NCBI GenBank assembly: GCA_035459965.1
Contig: DATHXC010000007.1
Span: 434,001-498,000, forward strand
Source: DATHXC01 sp035459965
Lineage (GTDB): Bacteria > Pseudomonadota > Gammaproteobacteria > Burkholderiales > Methylophilaceae
Direction of reading: 5' to 3'
Length of the DNA: 64,000 nucleotides
Notes under the pieces: model-generated
Seen by the model: the letters and a program-made list of their open reading frames with translations, nothing else
What the model was told of the DNA's origin: nothing
Database searches by the model: none
Translations under genes and position numbers: made by a program
Part shown: positions 17,205-26,266 of the stretch, in pieces
Layout of the letters: each line of letters begins with the position of its first letter
Position numbering within the stretch: position 1 is the stretch's first letter

Positions 17205-18725
17205 CTATTTACGCTTACCGCCCAATATCGATCCCAACACGCCCCGCAACACCTGACGCCCGATCTCTGAGCCTATCGTCCTGGCTGCGCTTTTAGCTAC
17301 GGTTTCAAATATGGTATCCGGCTCACGCCCTGCTGGCCTGCGACTAGTTGTTGGTTGCGAACCAGTGGTTGATTGGGAGCTACCGCCACCAAACAATCCG
17401 CCCCAGTCAAACCCCTTGCTTTCTTCAGGAAGTTGCTCGGGGGAAGCCTGTGCACGACCCTTAAGAATTTCGTAGGCAGACTCCCTGTCGACCAAGCTCT
17501 CGTAATGCCCGTAGAGCACCGAACCTTTAATGACCTGAACACGCTCAGCATCATTTGCCGGGCCGATGCGGCTGCCAGGTGGGCAGACAAATGCACGTTC
17601 AACCGCCAGCGGACTACCTTTCTCATCGAGGAAAGACACCAGCGCCTCACCTACGCCGAGTTCGGTAATCACCTTGGCCACGTCGACTTTCGGGTTCGCC
17701 CGAAAAGTTTCAGCGGCTGATTTCACTGCTTTCTGGTCCCGCGGGGTAAAGGCCCGCAAGGCATGCTGGACACGGTTACCAAGCTGCCCTAATACTACAT
17801 CCGGGATATCTAGCGGATTCTGGCTCACGAAATAAATGCCGACGCCTTTTGAGCGGATCAGGCGCACCACCTGTTCGATTTTATCCATCAGCGCATCAGG
17901 CGTATCGTTAAACAGCAAGTGCGCTTCGTCAAAGAAAAACACCAGCTTGGGTTTATCCAGGTCACCGACTTCGGGCAGCTTTTCGAATAGCTCGGAGAGC
18001 AACCACAGCAAAAATGTGGCGTACACGCGCGGCGAGTTATACAGCGTATCGGCAGCTAGGATATTGATAACGCCATGCCCCTTGGCATCGGTTTGCATCA
18101 TATCGTCCAGATTCAATGCCGGTTCGCCAAATAACTTGTCTGCGCCTTCCGACTCCAGTTGCAGCAGAGAGCGCTGGATAGCGCCTACGCTAGCGGTGGA
18201 GATATTGCCGTACTCAGCGCCATATTCTGTGGCATTTTCCGAAGCATGCTGCATCATTGAACGCAGGTCCTTCAGGTCCAGCAGCAGCCAGCCTTTGTCA
18301 TCAGCTATCCTGAAGATGGCATTCAATACGCCACCTTGCACATCATTCAGGTTGAGCATGCGCGCCAGCAGCAAAGGGCCCATCTCAGCCACAGTGGTCC
18401 TGACCGGGTGACCTTTCAAGCCAAATACATCCCAGAACGTGACCGGGCAGGCTCCATACACAAAGCCTTCCAGCTTGAGCTCTTTCACCCTGGCTTCTAT
18501 CTTGGCATTACCGCCGCCGATATAACTCATGCCGGATAAATCACCCTTCACATCGGCCATAAATACCGGCACACCGGCGCACGAAAACTGTTCAGCCAGC
18601 GTTTGCAATGTCACGGTTTTACCAGTGCCGGTTGCACCTGCAATCAGGCCATGCCGATTGGCCATGCGCGGCAGAATGGATAGATCAATCTTGCCAGCCT
18701 TGGCAATTAATAGAGGTTCCGTCAT
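17205..18725 (-). CDS. HerA/YjgR-type ATPase (DUF853)
   Basis: 506 residues. Walker A AGATGTGKT at 29-37, Walker B LVFFFDEAHLLF near 255-266, and a sensor segment YFVSQNPLDIP near 300. This is the bacterial YjgR branch of the HerA/FtsK superfamily, annotated as helicase-like on fold alone; its biological role is unsettled. A Gly/Ser/Gln-rich linker near 430-455 precedes a C-terminal helix rich in Arg and Gly. Monocistronic, with divergent spacing from neighbours. No nuclease partner (NurA) is adjacent, which argues against an archaeal-type end-resection system. Confidence 0.9.
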   Translation of the reverse strand: MTEPLLIAKAGKIDLSILPRMANRHGLIAGATGTGKTVTLQTLAEQFSCAGVPVFMADVKGDLSGMSYIGGGNAKIEARVKELKLEGFVYGACPVTFWDVFGLKGHPVRTTVAEMGPLLLARMLNLNDVQGGVLNAIFRIADDKGWLLLDLKDLRSMMQHASENATEYGAEYGNISTASVGAIQRSLLQLESEGADKLFGEPALNLDDMMQTDAKGHGVINILAADTLYNSPRVYATFLLWLLSELFEKLPEVGDLDKPKLVFFFDEAHLLFNDTPDALMDKIEQVVRLIRSKGVGIYFVSQNPLDIPDVVLGQLGNRVQHALRAFTPRDQKAVKSAAETFRANPKVDVAKVITELGVGEALVSFLDEKGSPLAVERAFVCPPGSRIGPANDAERVQVIKGSVLYGHYESLVDRESAYEILKGRAQASPEQLPEESKGFDWGGLFGGGSSQSTTGSQPTTSRRPAGREPDTIFETVAKSAARTIGSEIGRQVLRGVLGSILGGKRK

Positions 18726-18807
18726 GATCAGAATTACCTTTCCGTATCTGGTTGGTTATTGTTTGGATGGTGCTACTGGTTTTATAAAACTCATCATATC
18801 AGCTCTG

Positions 18808-19311
18808 TTAAATATCACCCTTGCGCGCCTTATCAATAATTTCAATTAAAGTATTTTCAAGCAACTGTGCTGCATTTTGTGCACGCTCACTCGGGTGCTT
18901 GATACTTTTCAGATCGAACGTGGGGCGGTCAATTCCCAAATAAAGCTTGCCCTCTCGCTGGTAGATGCCGATACGGCAAGGTGCGAACACAACGAACTCT
19001 GGGTGATCCAGCATGATCTCGGCACCCATGCCCAGATTACAGAAAGCGCGCACCTCCAATGGCCCATGCGGGTCTTGCCCGCGCGCCTTCATGTGGTCGC
19101 CAATGGGGAAATTAGCCGGGTTCACGAAATTCTTGCCTTCTGAGATGACTTTCAGGCTCAGCACCACATCATCGTAGCTAACACCGGGTTCAACAGCCAC
19201 CTCATATATGGCCCTATCGAAATCGATGGCTGGCATGGGACTGGCCGCCAATGCTGGCTGCATCAGCATCAAGTTAAATAAGAACACCGCTATAACGCTT
19301 TTCATCATCAT
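18808..19311 (-). CDS. Periplasmic DUF302 protein
   Basis: 167 residues with a signal peptide (hydrophobic 5-20, cleavage after ALAA). The remainder fits DUF302: a VEPGVSYDDVVLSLKV-type helix, then RAFCNLGMGAEIML with a conserved cysteine, and FAPCRIGIYQREGKLYLG. The start MMMK has alternative methionines; GGAGGGA precedes it. Function unknown. Confidence 0.8.
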   Translation of the reverse strand: MMMKSVIAVFLFNLMLMQPALAASPMPAIDFDRAIYEVAVEPGVSYDDVVLSLKVISEGKNFVNPANFPIGDHMKARGQDPHGPLEVRAFCNLGMGAEIMLDHPEFVVFAPCRIGIYQREGKLYLGIDRPTFDLKSIKHPSERAQNAAQLLENTLIEIIDKARKGDI

Positions 19312-19594
19312 CCCTCCAAAAGCTGTCAGCTTAGTGAATAGATACCGCTAAATACCACTGAGATTCGTGCATGAATTTTTAAAGTTTTTGTTGATTCTGC
19401 CGAAAACAGTATTGCATAAAAATTTTATCAACTGCTTGAAAATAAAATACTTTGGTTGCGACAACCACTGCAACTGTACTGCAAAAATATAGCTGTAACT
19501 GTATCTGCATTAAGCGCTTATGAATCCGTACTATACAAGCTAGCTCAAGTCCTACTTTACCTTTGAATAATCTTTAAAGAGCACCACATCACTT

Positions 19595-21901
19595 ATGTCT
19601 GATAGCAAATCCGTTGTTCGCCATTACCCACATCCCGCCGCTGGCTGGGGTGCGCTTAAGAATGTCGCCTCGCAACTGGTCCACCAGAAAATCCCGGTTA
19701 AAGGGATTATCACACTACTTTCACAGAATCAGCCAGATGGTTTTGATTGCCCGGGTTGCGCCTGGCCGGACAAAGAACACACTTCCACATTCGAATTCTG
19801 CGAAAACGGCGTAAAGGCAGTGGCTGCAGAGGCAACAGCCAAGCGGGTCACAGCCGAGTTCTTTGCAAAGCATACCGTGGCGGAGCTCATGGCATGGAGC
19901 GATTTCAGCCTTGAAGATCAAGGTCGTCTGACTGAGCCTATGGTCTATGACGACGCTACTGATAAATATGTACAGATATCGTGGGATGCTGCCTATCAGC
20001 TGATCGGTGCTGCACTGAACAAACTCGACAATCCCAATGAGGCGGCATTTTATACCTCCGGTCGCGCCAGCAATGAAGCCGCGTTTCTTTACCAGCTATT
20101 TGTGCGTGAATTCGGCACCAACAATCTGCCGGACTGCTCCAACATGTGCCACGAATCAACCAGCGTCGGCTTGCCAGAAATGGTCGGCATCGGCAAAGGC
20201 AGCGTGACCCTGGAAGACTTCGAACATACCGATACCCTGCTGCTATTCGGCCACAACCCCGCCACTAATCATCCACGGATGCTGGGCGAGTTGCGGGAAG
20301 CTTCAAAACGCGGCGCAAAAATCGTTTCCATCAACCCACTCAAAGAGCGCGGCCTGGAAAGATTTGCTGACCCGCAAAGTGTGATTGAAATGGCCACTTT
20401 CAGCGGCACTCGTATCAGTGAACTGTTTATACAGCCCAAGCTTGGCGGTGACCTGGCCTTTATCAAAGGCATGATGAAACTGTTGATCGAATGGGATGAT
20501 CAGGCGATTGCCAATAATACCCCGCGCGTCATTGATGCCGACTTTGTCGCAACCCATACACAGGGTTATGAGGCACTTGCCGCTGATATCCGCAGTGAAG
20601 GCTGGGAAGCTATCATCGAAGAGTCCGGCGTCGCACTGGAACAGATTGAGGCTGTAGCCCGCATCTATGCTGCTGGTGAGCGTGTAATCGCCACTTGGGG
20701 CATGGGCATTACCCAACACAAGCATGCGGTAGCAACAGTACAGATGATCACCAACTTGATGCTATTGCGCGGCAATATCGGCAAGCCCGGCGCTGGCCTT
20801 TGCCCGATGCGCGGCCACAGCAATGTGCAAGGCAACCGCACTGTTGGTATCTATGAAAAACCTTCTAAAGCCTTGCTGGATGGCATTGCTGAGGTATATC
20901 ACTTTGAACCGCCCAGGGAAGATGGCCATGACGTGGTTGGTGCAATCAAGGCCATGCTGAAGGGTGAAGTTAAAGTATTTATCGCGCTAGGCGGCAATTT
21001 CTCTATCGCCACACCAGATACCGACCTGACCTGGCAAGGCTTGCGTAGTTGCGAGCTCACAGCGCATATCACGACCAAGCTTAACCGTAGCCATCTGGTG
21101 CACGGCAAACAGGCTTTGATATTGCCTTGCCTGGGCCGTACCGAAGTCGACCAGCAAGCCACCGGTCCGCAAGGCGTGACGGTTGAAGACTCCATGAGCA
21201 TGGTGCATGCGTCATACGGCATGAACAAGCCTGCGGCCCCTAATCTGAAATCCGAGCCAGCGATTGTCGCCGGTATCGCGCACGCGACACTTACAAACAG
21301 CAAAACCCCCTGGCTCTGGTATGTAGAAGACTACGACCGCATACGCGACGACCTCGAAAAGGTATTGCCGGAGTTTGCCAATTACAACGCACGTATCAAG
21401 ACACCAGGCGGCTTCAGGCTGCCTGTACCCTCCAGCGAGCGTGTATGGATAACCGACAGCGGCAAGGCAGAATTCAAGCCACATGCCGTACCCCGTGATT
21501 TACCTATCCATCGTGCCCGCCTCAAACACGGCAACAATGTGTTTCAGCTCATGACTACCCGCTCGCATGACCAGTACAACACCACCATCTACGGCATGGA
21601 TGATCGCTATCGCGGCATTTTCGGGGAGCGCCGCGTGGTGTTCATCAACCCGGCGGACCTGGCGAGCAAAGGCCTTAAAGCTGGCGAATACGTGAATCTT
21701 GTGAGTACCTGGGATGATGGCGTGACACGCCGTGCAGATCGATTCCTGCTGGTGGAATACGACATTCCGCAAGGTTGCCTGGGTGGCTATTACCCGGAGA
21801 CCAATAACCTGGTGCCGCTGGATAGTGTGGCAGACCGCTCTTATACACCCACCTCAAAATCTGTCCCCGTGCTGATAGAGAGACACCATGCTGCAAACTA
21901 A
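19595..21901 (+). CDS. fdh4A: Molybdopterin formate dehydrogenase, FDH4/YdeP-type alpha subunit
   Basis: Single-chain molybdopterin oxidoreductase of 768 residues expected to oxidise formate to CO2, the last step of formaldehyde oxidation. An iron-sulfur motif GFDCPGCAWPD has C52 and C55, with C69 in FCENG. The active-site region DCSNMCHESTS near 190 uses cysteine, not selenocysteine. A C-terminal MoCo-dinucleotide domain begins near 650 (LMTTRSHDQYNTT). Homologous to Fdh4A of Methylobacterium and to E. coli YdeP. No accessory NAD-reducing subunits are adjacent, so its electron acceptor is unclear. It overlaps the next gene by 14 bases. Confidence 0.88.
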   Translation: MSDSKSVVRHYPHPAAGWGALKNVASQLVHQKIPVKGIITLLSQNQPDGFDCPGCAWPDKEHTSTFEFCENGVKAVAAEATAKRVTAEFFAKHTVAELMAWSDFSLEDQGRLTEPMVYDDATDKYVQISWDAAYQLIGAALNKLDNPNEAAFYTSGRASNEAAFLYQLFVREFGTNNLPDCSNMCHESTSVGLPEMVGIGKGSVTLEDFEHTDTLLLFGHNPATNHPRMLGELREASKRGAKIVSINPLKERGLERFADPQSVIEMATFSGTRISELFIQPKLGGDLAFIKGMMKLLIEWDDQAIANNTPRVIDADFVATHTQGYEALAADIRSEGWEAIIEESGVALEQIEAVARIYAAGERVIATWGMGITQHKHAVATVQMITNLMLLRGNIGKPGAGLCPMRGHSNVQGNRTVGIYEKPSKALLDGIAEVYHFEPPREDGHDVVGAIKAMLKGEVKVFIALGGNFSIATPDTDLTWQGLRSCELTAHITTKLNRSHLVHGKQALILPCLGRTEVDQQATGPQGVTVEDSMSMVHASYGMNKPAAPNLKSEPAIVAGIAHATLTNSKTPWLWYVEDYDRIRDDLEKVLPEFANYNARIKTPGGFRLPVPSSERVWITDSGKAEFKPHAVPRDLPIHRARLKHGNNVFQLMTTRSHDQYNTTIYGMDDRYRGIFGERRVVFINPADLASKGLKAGEYVNLVSTWDDGVTRRADRFLLVEYDIPQGCLGGYYPETNNLVPLDSVADRSYTPTSKSVPVLIERHHAAN

Positions 21902-22166
21902 GCCAGAGCAGTCTCAACAGTCGCCTACTAGCATCATTCCCATGCTGCTGGAGCAGATGCTGTTGGAAACGCTTAAAGGTCGCAACGTTATACCACTGGC
22001 TGCACTCTGCAAGCGGCTAGGCGTGCGCATGAGCACATTGCAACGTCACCTGACACTGCTGGAAAGTTACCAGCTAGTCACCATGCATTGCGACGATGCT
22101 GGCCGCTGGACTACAACACTCACGACAGAAGGTCTGCAATACTGCCAGTCTGCCGAGGCTGCTTAA
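21888..22166 (+). CDS. fdh4B: Small FDH4-associated protein with winged-helix character
   Basis: 92 residues. Residues about 35-65 (IPLAALCKRLGVRMSTLQRHL) read as a helix-turn-helix, followed by a wing-like TMHCDDAGRWTTTLT strand pair. It begins inside the end of fdh4A, so the two are co-translated. In methylotrophs the small gene next to fdh4A has been called fdh4B and treated as a second subunit; the sequence instead suggests a DNA-binding or maturation role. Symbol assigned by position only. Confidence 0.65.
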   Translation: MLQTKPEQSQQSPTSIIPMLLEQMLLETLKGRNVIPLAALCKRLGVRMSTLQRHLTLLESYQLVTMHCDDAGRWTTTLTTEGLQYCQSAEAA

Positions 22167-22178
22167 TTTGATTTAAGC

Positions 22179-22216
22179 CGTCATACAAGACAGTCCGGTA
22201 TGACGAGGTTTTTATT
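22179..22216 (+). terminator. Terminator after fdh4AB
   Basis: An 8-bp stem CGTCATAC/GTATGACG (22179-22186 with 22198-22205) with an 11-base loop, followed shortly by TTTTTATT. Located 12 bases after the fdh4B stop. Confidence 0.7.
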
Positions 22217-22265
22217 GAGTGCGCTATAATTTGGGTTCCAGCTAGCTAAAGTCCCTACATAACCC

Positions 22266-23672
22266 ATGAAGTTATACACCGCCGTGACAGCGCGCATCCG
22301 CGCCATGATTGACGAAGGCGTATTACGTCCTGGGGAGAGGATATTTTCGGTACGCCAGGCCAGCAAGAAATACGATGTCAGCATCAGCACCATCATCAAG
22401 GCCTACCAGATACTGGAGCAGGAAGGCATCATTGATAGCCATCCGCAATCCGGTTACTTTGTCACCCATCGCCAGCACAAAACCCGACTAGCCACCCCTG
22501 CCACAGAAAACCTGAATCTGTCGCAGGTCGAGATCGTACTCACTACTTTGCGCTCCATCCGTGAGTTCGGGACTATTCCGCTCGGCTCGCCCTTCCCCGA
22601 TGCGCAGCTATTCCCGATCAAGAAAATCCAGCAGTACGAAAAAGCCATCACTGGCGACAACTCAGAATGGGGCGTGCTGAATGACCTGCCGCCCGGTAAT
22701 GAAAACCTGCGCCAGCAGATCGCACGGCGCTATCTGGATTACGGTATCGACATCTCCCCTAACGAGATCGTCATCACCCATGGCGCTACCGAGGCCATCA
22801 ACCTGTGCCTGCAAGCTGTGGCAAAACCAGGCGATACTATCGCCATCGAGTCGCCGGGCTATTACGCACTGGCCCATGCCATTGAGCGCATGGGCATGAA
22901 AGTGGCTGAGGTACGCACCCATCCAACTGAAGGCATAGAGCTGGATGCGCTGGCGGCTCTCACTGAAAACGTACACGTCAAGGCCGTGCTACTGACAACT
23001 ACCTTCCAGAATCCACTAGGCGCTCTGATGCCGGAGGCCAAGAAAAAGGCGCTGGTAGAGTTTCTGGCACAGCACAAAATTCCACTCATTGAAGACGATG
23101 TGTATCAGGAACTGTATTTCGACGAAGCGCCACCCAAACCCGCCAAGTATTTCGATACCCAAGGCCTGGTGCTGCACTGTGCCTCGTTCTCCAAGTCACT
23201 GGCACCGGGTTACCGCGTAGGCTGGACCACAGCCGGTCAATACCGTGCGTCGGTAGAAAAACTGATGTTCCTCAACAGCCTCTCCATCCCCTCCGCGCCA
23301 CAAATCGCAATAGCCAAATTCATGAAGCGCGAAAGCTTCAACCAGCACCTGAAAAACCTGCGCCACACGCTGCGCTCCAACTACATACTAATGCGCAACT
23401 GCATAGAAGCTAGCTTTCCCACTGGCACTACGATATCTGCACCACGAGGCGGTTATGTAGTCTGGGTCAAGCTACCGGAAAGCATTGATGCATTGAAGCT
23501 CTACCATGCATGCATCCAGAAAGGTATTTCAATAGCACCAGGCCCGATATTCACGCGAAAAATGGAAATGACGAATTACATTCGGCTGAACTTCAGCCAT
23601 CAGTGGGCACCTGCGATTGAGCAGGCAGTGAAGCATGTGGGATTAATTGCGCAATCACTTATAGTAGATTAA
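22266..23672 (+). CDS. MocR-type transcriptional regulator (GntR plus aminotransferase)
   Basis: 468 residues. N-terminal GntR winged helix about 1-75 (RIRAMIDEGVLRPGERIFSVRQ). A fold-type I aminotransferase domain follows from about 100, with the PLP lysine in SFSKSLAPG near residue 310 and the conserved NPLGALMP near 245. Such proteins usually control a linked metabolic gene using PLP or an amino-acid derivative as signal, but no pdx or GABA genes are nearby and the neighbours do not reveal the target. A pure aminotransferase role is less likely given the intact DNA-binding domain. Confidence 0.9.
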   Translation: MKLYTAVTARIRAMIDEGVLRPGERIFSVRQASKKYDVSISTIIKAYQILEQEGIIDSHPQSGYFVTHRQHKTRLATPATENLNLSQVEIVLTTLRSIREFGTIPLGSPFPDAQLFPIKKIQQYEKAITGDNSEWGVLNDLPPGNENLRQQIARRYLDYGIDISPNEIVITHGATEAINLCLQAVAKPGDTIAIESPGYYALAHAIERMGMKVAEVRTHPTEGIELDALAALTENVHVKAVLLTTTFQNPLGALMPEAKKKALVEFLAQHKIPLIEDDVYQELYFDEAPPKPAKYFDTQGLVLHCASFSKSLAPGYRVGWTTAGQYRASVEKLMFLNSLSIPSAPQIAIAKFMKRESFNQHLKNLRHTLRSNYILMRNCIEASFPTGTTISAPRGGYVVWVKLPESIDALKLYHACIQKGISIAPGPIFTRKMEMTNYIRLNFSHQWAPAIEQAVKHVGLIAQSLIVD

Positions 23673-23774
23673 TTTTTGGCTTTCGAAATGTTTATATCAA
23701 TAGTTGTATTACTCAAAATACGAGCAAACATAACAATAACCTGAAAATATAAAAAACATGAGGCCATAACTACT

Positions 23775-24101
23775 ATGTTTAATTTTCGTATAGCCCTAAT
23801 ACTTACATTAATTACTATTACTTTTTCTGGATGTGATTCTCATGCCTATTGGTCAGAGGCCATGCAATATCATGCTATTGCACAAGAAAATCTTATCTCT
23901 AAGGGCATTTGTTCTAGCGATCAAGACTGCCAGCAAAGAGCTTTGTTATATGCCGAAAGTGGTGAAGTATCTCTAGGTTTGGTGAGTTGGGGTGGTGCAT
24001 ATATCAATCTTTACGAAACACAAGATCCGGAACTTGTAGATGCCATTGCATTGAAGTTAAAGAGTTACATTCCCAACTTGGAAGGCCGGATGTTACGCTG
24101 A
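23775..24101 (+). CDS. Small putative lipoprotein
   Basis: 108 residues. Signal sequence with lipobox TFSGC (Cys at about 20), then a soluble segment with two cysteines (GICSSDQDCQQ) that could form a disulfide. AT-rich compared with neighbours. No family recognised. Confidence 0.65.
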   Translation: MFNFRIALILTLITITFSGCDSHAYWSEAMQYHAIAQENLISKGICSSDQDCQQRALLYAESGEVSLGLVSWGGAYINLYETQDPELVDAIALKLKSYIPNLEGRMLR

Positions 24102-24118
24102 CTGTCTATAGTTCTAAG

Positions 24119-24142
24119 CACCTTGACCCCAAGGTGTTATTT
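24119..24142 (+). terminator. Terminator-like hairpin after the small lipoprotein gene
   Basis: Perfect 7-bp stem CACCTTG/CAAGGTG with loop ACCC, followed by the modest T-rich TTATTT. Eighteen bases after the stop codon. Confidence 0.55.
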
Positions 24143-24239
24143 CGTGAAGTTGTAATTAACTGACTTAATGTGAAAGGCTTCAGCGGTTATTTCAAAGGTT
24201 AGTCAAAATTTACGCTTTAGAAAACCACTGAATAGCACT

Positions 24240-25166
24240 TTAATCATGCGACTTAAGAGCCGCGCTCACCGCCTTCTGGTCAAACTCCGGCGAAAGCAGT
24301 TTGATAAACCCATACACATAACCTCGCAAATAGGCATCTCTCCTGATCCCTAAGTACGTCGTACTTTGCGGGAACAAATGGCTGGCATCGATCATGGCCA
24401 GATTGCTGTCGCGATCAGGGTCATAGGCCATATTCGCCAGCAGGCCGATGCCCAATCCTAATGTCACATAAGTCTTGATCACGTCCGCATCGATAGCAGT
24501 CAATACCACATTAGGTTGCAGGCCGGCCTCGGCAAACACTTTGCTCACCAATGAACCGCCGGTGTAGGCAAAATCGTAGGTGATTAGCGGATACTGCGTT
24601 ATTTTCTTGAGCGTCAACGGCGGGTCGCGCAATAAGGGATGGTCATGTGGCATGACTACACAACGGTTCCACTGGTAGCTAGGGATGCAGAGCAGTTTTT
24701 CATAGTTACTGATGGCCTCGGTGGCAATACCAATATCTGCCTCGCCGCTGGATACCTGCTCTGCTACCTGTGTCGGGTTACCCTGGTGGATGGTGAGCTT
24801 GACCTTGGGATACATCTCCATAAAGGCTTTCACCGCTGGAGGCAAGCGATAGCGGGCTTGTGTGTGGGTAGTGGCAATAGTGAGAGAGCCTGATTCTTCG
24901 TGGGTAAACTCATCGCCCACGCGCTTGATGTTCTCCATCTCGCGCATCACACGCTCGGCCAGTTCCAGAATGATTTTACCCGGCTCCGTTACGCTGATCA
25001 GCCGCTTGCCGTTACGCTGGAATATCTGCAAATTGAGCTCTTCTTCCAGCAATTGGATCTGCTTACTGACACCGGGTTGCGATGTATGCAACACCTCGGC
25101 TGCAGTTGAGATATTCAGGCCTTGCCTAGCGACTTCATGGACGTAACGTAGCTGGTGTAGTTTCAT
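24240..25166 (-). CDS. CysB-family LysR-type regulator
   Basis: 308 residues. Helix-turn-helix at about 15-45 (LNISTAAEVLHTSQPGVSKQI), linker helix, then an effector-binding domain with the sequence TTHTQARYRLP near 98-108, characteristic of CysB/Cbl where it binds sulfate or acetylserine. Lies next to, and divergent from, TauE and the assimilatory sulfate reduction genes, so it probably controls them. CysB and Cbl cannot be separated by eye. Confidence 0.9.
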   Translation of the reverse strand: MKLHQLRYVHEVARQGLNISTAAEVLHTSQPGVSKQIQLLEEELNLQIFQRNGKRLISVTEPGKIILELAERVMREMENIKRVGDEFTHEESGSLTIATTHTQARYRLPPAVKAFMEMYPKVKLTIHQGNPTQVAEQVSSGEADIGIATEAISNYEKLLCIPSYQWNRCVVMPHDHPLLRDPPLTLKKITQYPLITYDFAYTGGSLVSKVFAEAGLQPNVVLTAIDADVIKTYVTLGLGIGLLANMAYDPDRDSNLAMIDASHLFPQSTTYLGIRRDAYLRGYVYGFIKLLSPEFDQKAVSAALKSHD

Positions 25167-25174
25167 AGTTTTTA

Positions 25175-25317
25175 AAGAGGTTCTGAGTAATTCTGAATTC
25201 TAAGCCAGACAAGGCGCGATTAAAAAATTTTGACGCTGCATATATTAAATATGTAAGGATAAATTTTTTATGAGTAACGCAGTATGGCGACGAAGTCAGG
25301 GTTAATCAGAGCCTCTT
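25175..25317. repeat. Imperfect 143-bp palindrome, MITE-like
   Basis: The ends AAGAGGTTCTGAGTAATTCT and, on the opposite strand, AAGAGGCTCTGATTAACCCT match at most positions over about 25 bases. Internal arms carry related AAAAAATTT tracts, and the centre is the palindrome CATAT-ATTAA-ATATG. TTTTA occurs directly on both outer sides (25170-25174 and 25318-25322), possibly a target duplication. It lies in the divergent promoter region of the CysB-like regulator and TauE gene. Confidence 0.5.
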
Positions 25318-25418
25318 TTTTATATAACGAAAAAGTAGGTGACATACAATAACATATTCTAAAACACTTGGTTAATCGCTGTTAATATAGCGGCCTTTAT
25401 TGACATCGGATACTCCAC

Positions 25419-26189
25419 GTGGAATTCGGATATGTAGTTGCAGGATTTATCGTAGGTGCGCTGGTAGGCTTGACTGGCGTGGGTGGTGGCTCTTTGATGA
25501 CGCCCATTTTACTGCTGTTTTTTCATATCAAACCAGCGGTCGCCGTGGGTACTGATTTGTTATATGCATCCATCACCAAATCAGCAGGTATTTTGGCTCA
25601 TGGCAAGCTGGGCAATATTGACTGGAAAATGGTCAAGCTACTAGCAATGGGCAGTGTGCCCGCCTCCATCGCCACGATATTCTTTTTAAGAACGTTGAAT
25701 GTGGAATCAGCCAGTGCAGTCAGCGCCATCAAGTTCTGGCTGGGAGTCGCGCTTATTGTGACCTCCGTGGCTGTGTTGTTACGTAACAAACTGATGCAGC
25801 TGGTGAATAGTGGTCGCTGGTTACCAGCACAATATGTGGTACCTGCGACAGTATTACTCGGCCTGATATTGGGCGCTCTGGTAACGCTGACTTCGGTAGG
25901 CGCAGGCGCACTAGGCGTAACCGCGCTGATTATGCTGTATCCACGCGAGAAAATTACCACCATCATCGGTAGCGACATCGCACATGCAGTACCACTGACA
26001 CTGGTTGCCGGGCTCGGACATGCCACCTTGGGCACCATCAATTACAGCCTGCTCGGCACGTTATTGATCGGGTCTATCCCCGGGATTTATCTGGGTAGCC
26101 ATATGAGCTCGAAAGTAGCTGAGCACTGGGTGCGTATTGCACTGGCTGCCATATTGATTTTTGTAGGTTTGAAGCTGGTTTTTCAGTGA
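25419..26189 (+). CDS. TauE/SafE-family sulfite/sulfonate transporter
   Basis: 256 residues, almost entirely hydrophobic, with about eight membrane segments. The TauE/SafE N-terminal signature GFIVGALVGLTGVGGGSL is at about 9-26, and a second related GALVTLTSVGAGALG repeat near 150 reflects the internal duplication of the family. GTG start. Upstream of cysI, so sulfur anion transport is the best reading. Confidence 0.88.
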   Translation: MEFGYVVAGFIVGALVGLTGVGGGSLMTPILLLFFHIKPAVAVGTDLLYASITKSAGILAHGKLGNIDWKMVKLLAMGSVPASIATIFFLRTLNVESASAVSAIKFWLGVALIVTSVAVLLRNKLMQLVNSGRWLPAQYVVPATVLLGLILGALVTLTSVGAGALGVTALIMLYPREKITTIIGSDIAHAVPLTLVAGLGHATLGTINYSLLGTLLIGSIPGIYLGSHMSSKVAEHWVRIALAAILIFVGLKLVFQ

Positions 26190-26266
26190 GTAAAGTGCAC
26201 TAAAGGCTGTGAGTACGAAGGGTTTTCCATTAAAATAGCACCTCTTTAAAAGTATCAGAATTAGCC

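Noticed and set aside
19595..21901. Selenocysteine in the formate dehydrogenase
   Set aside because: No in-frame TGA is present; the active-site segment uses cysteine.
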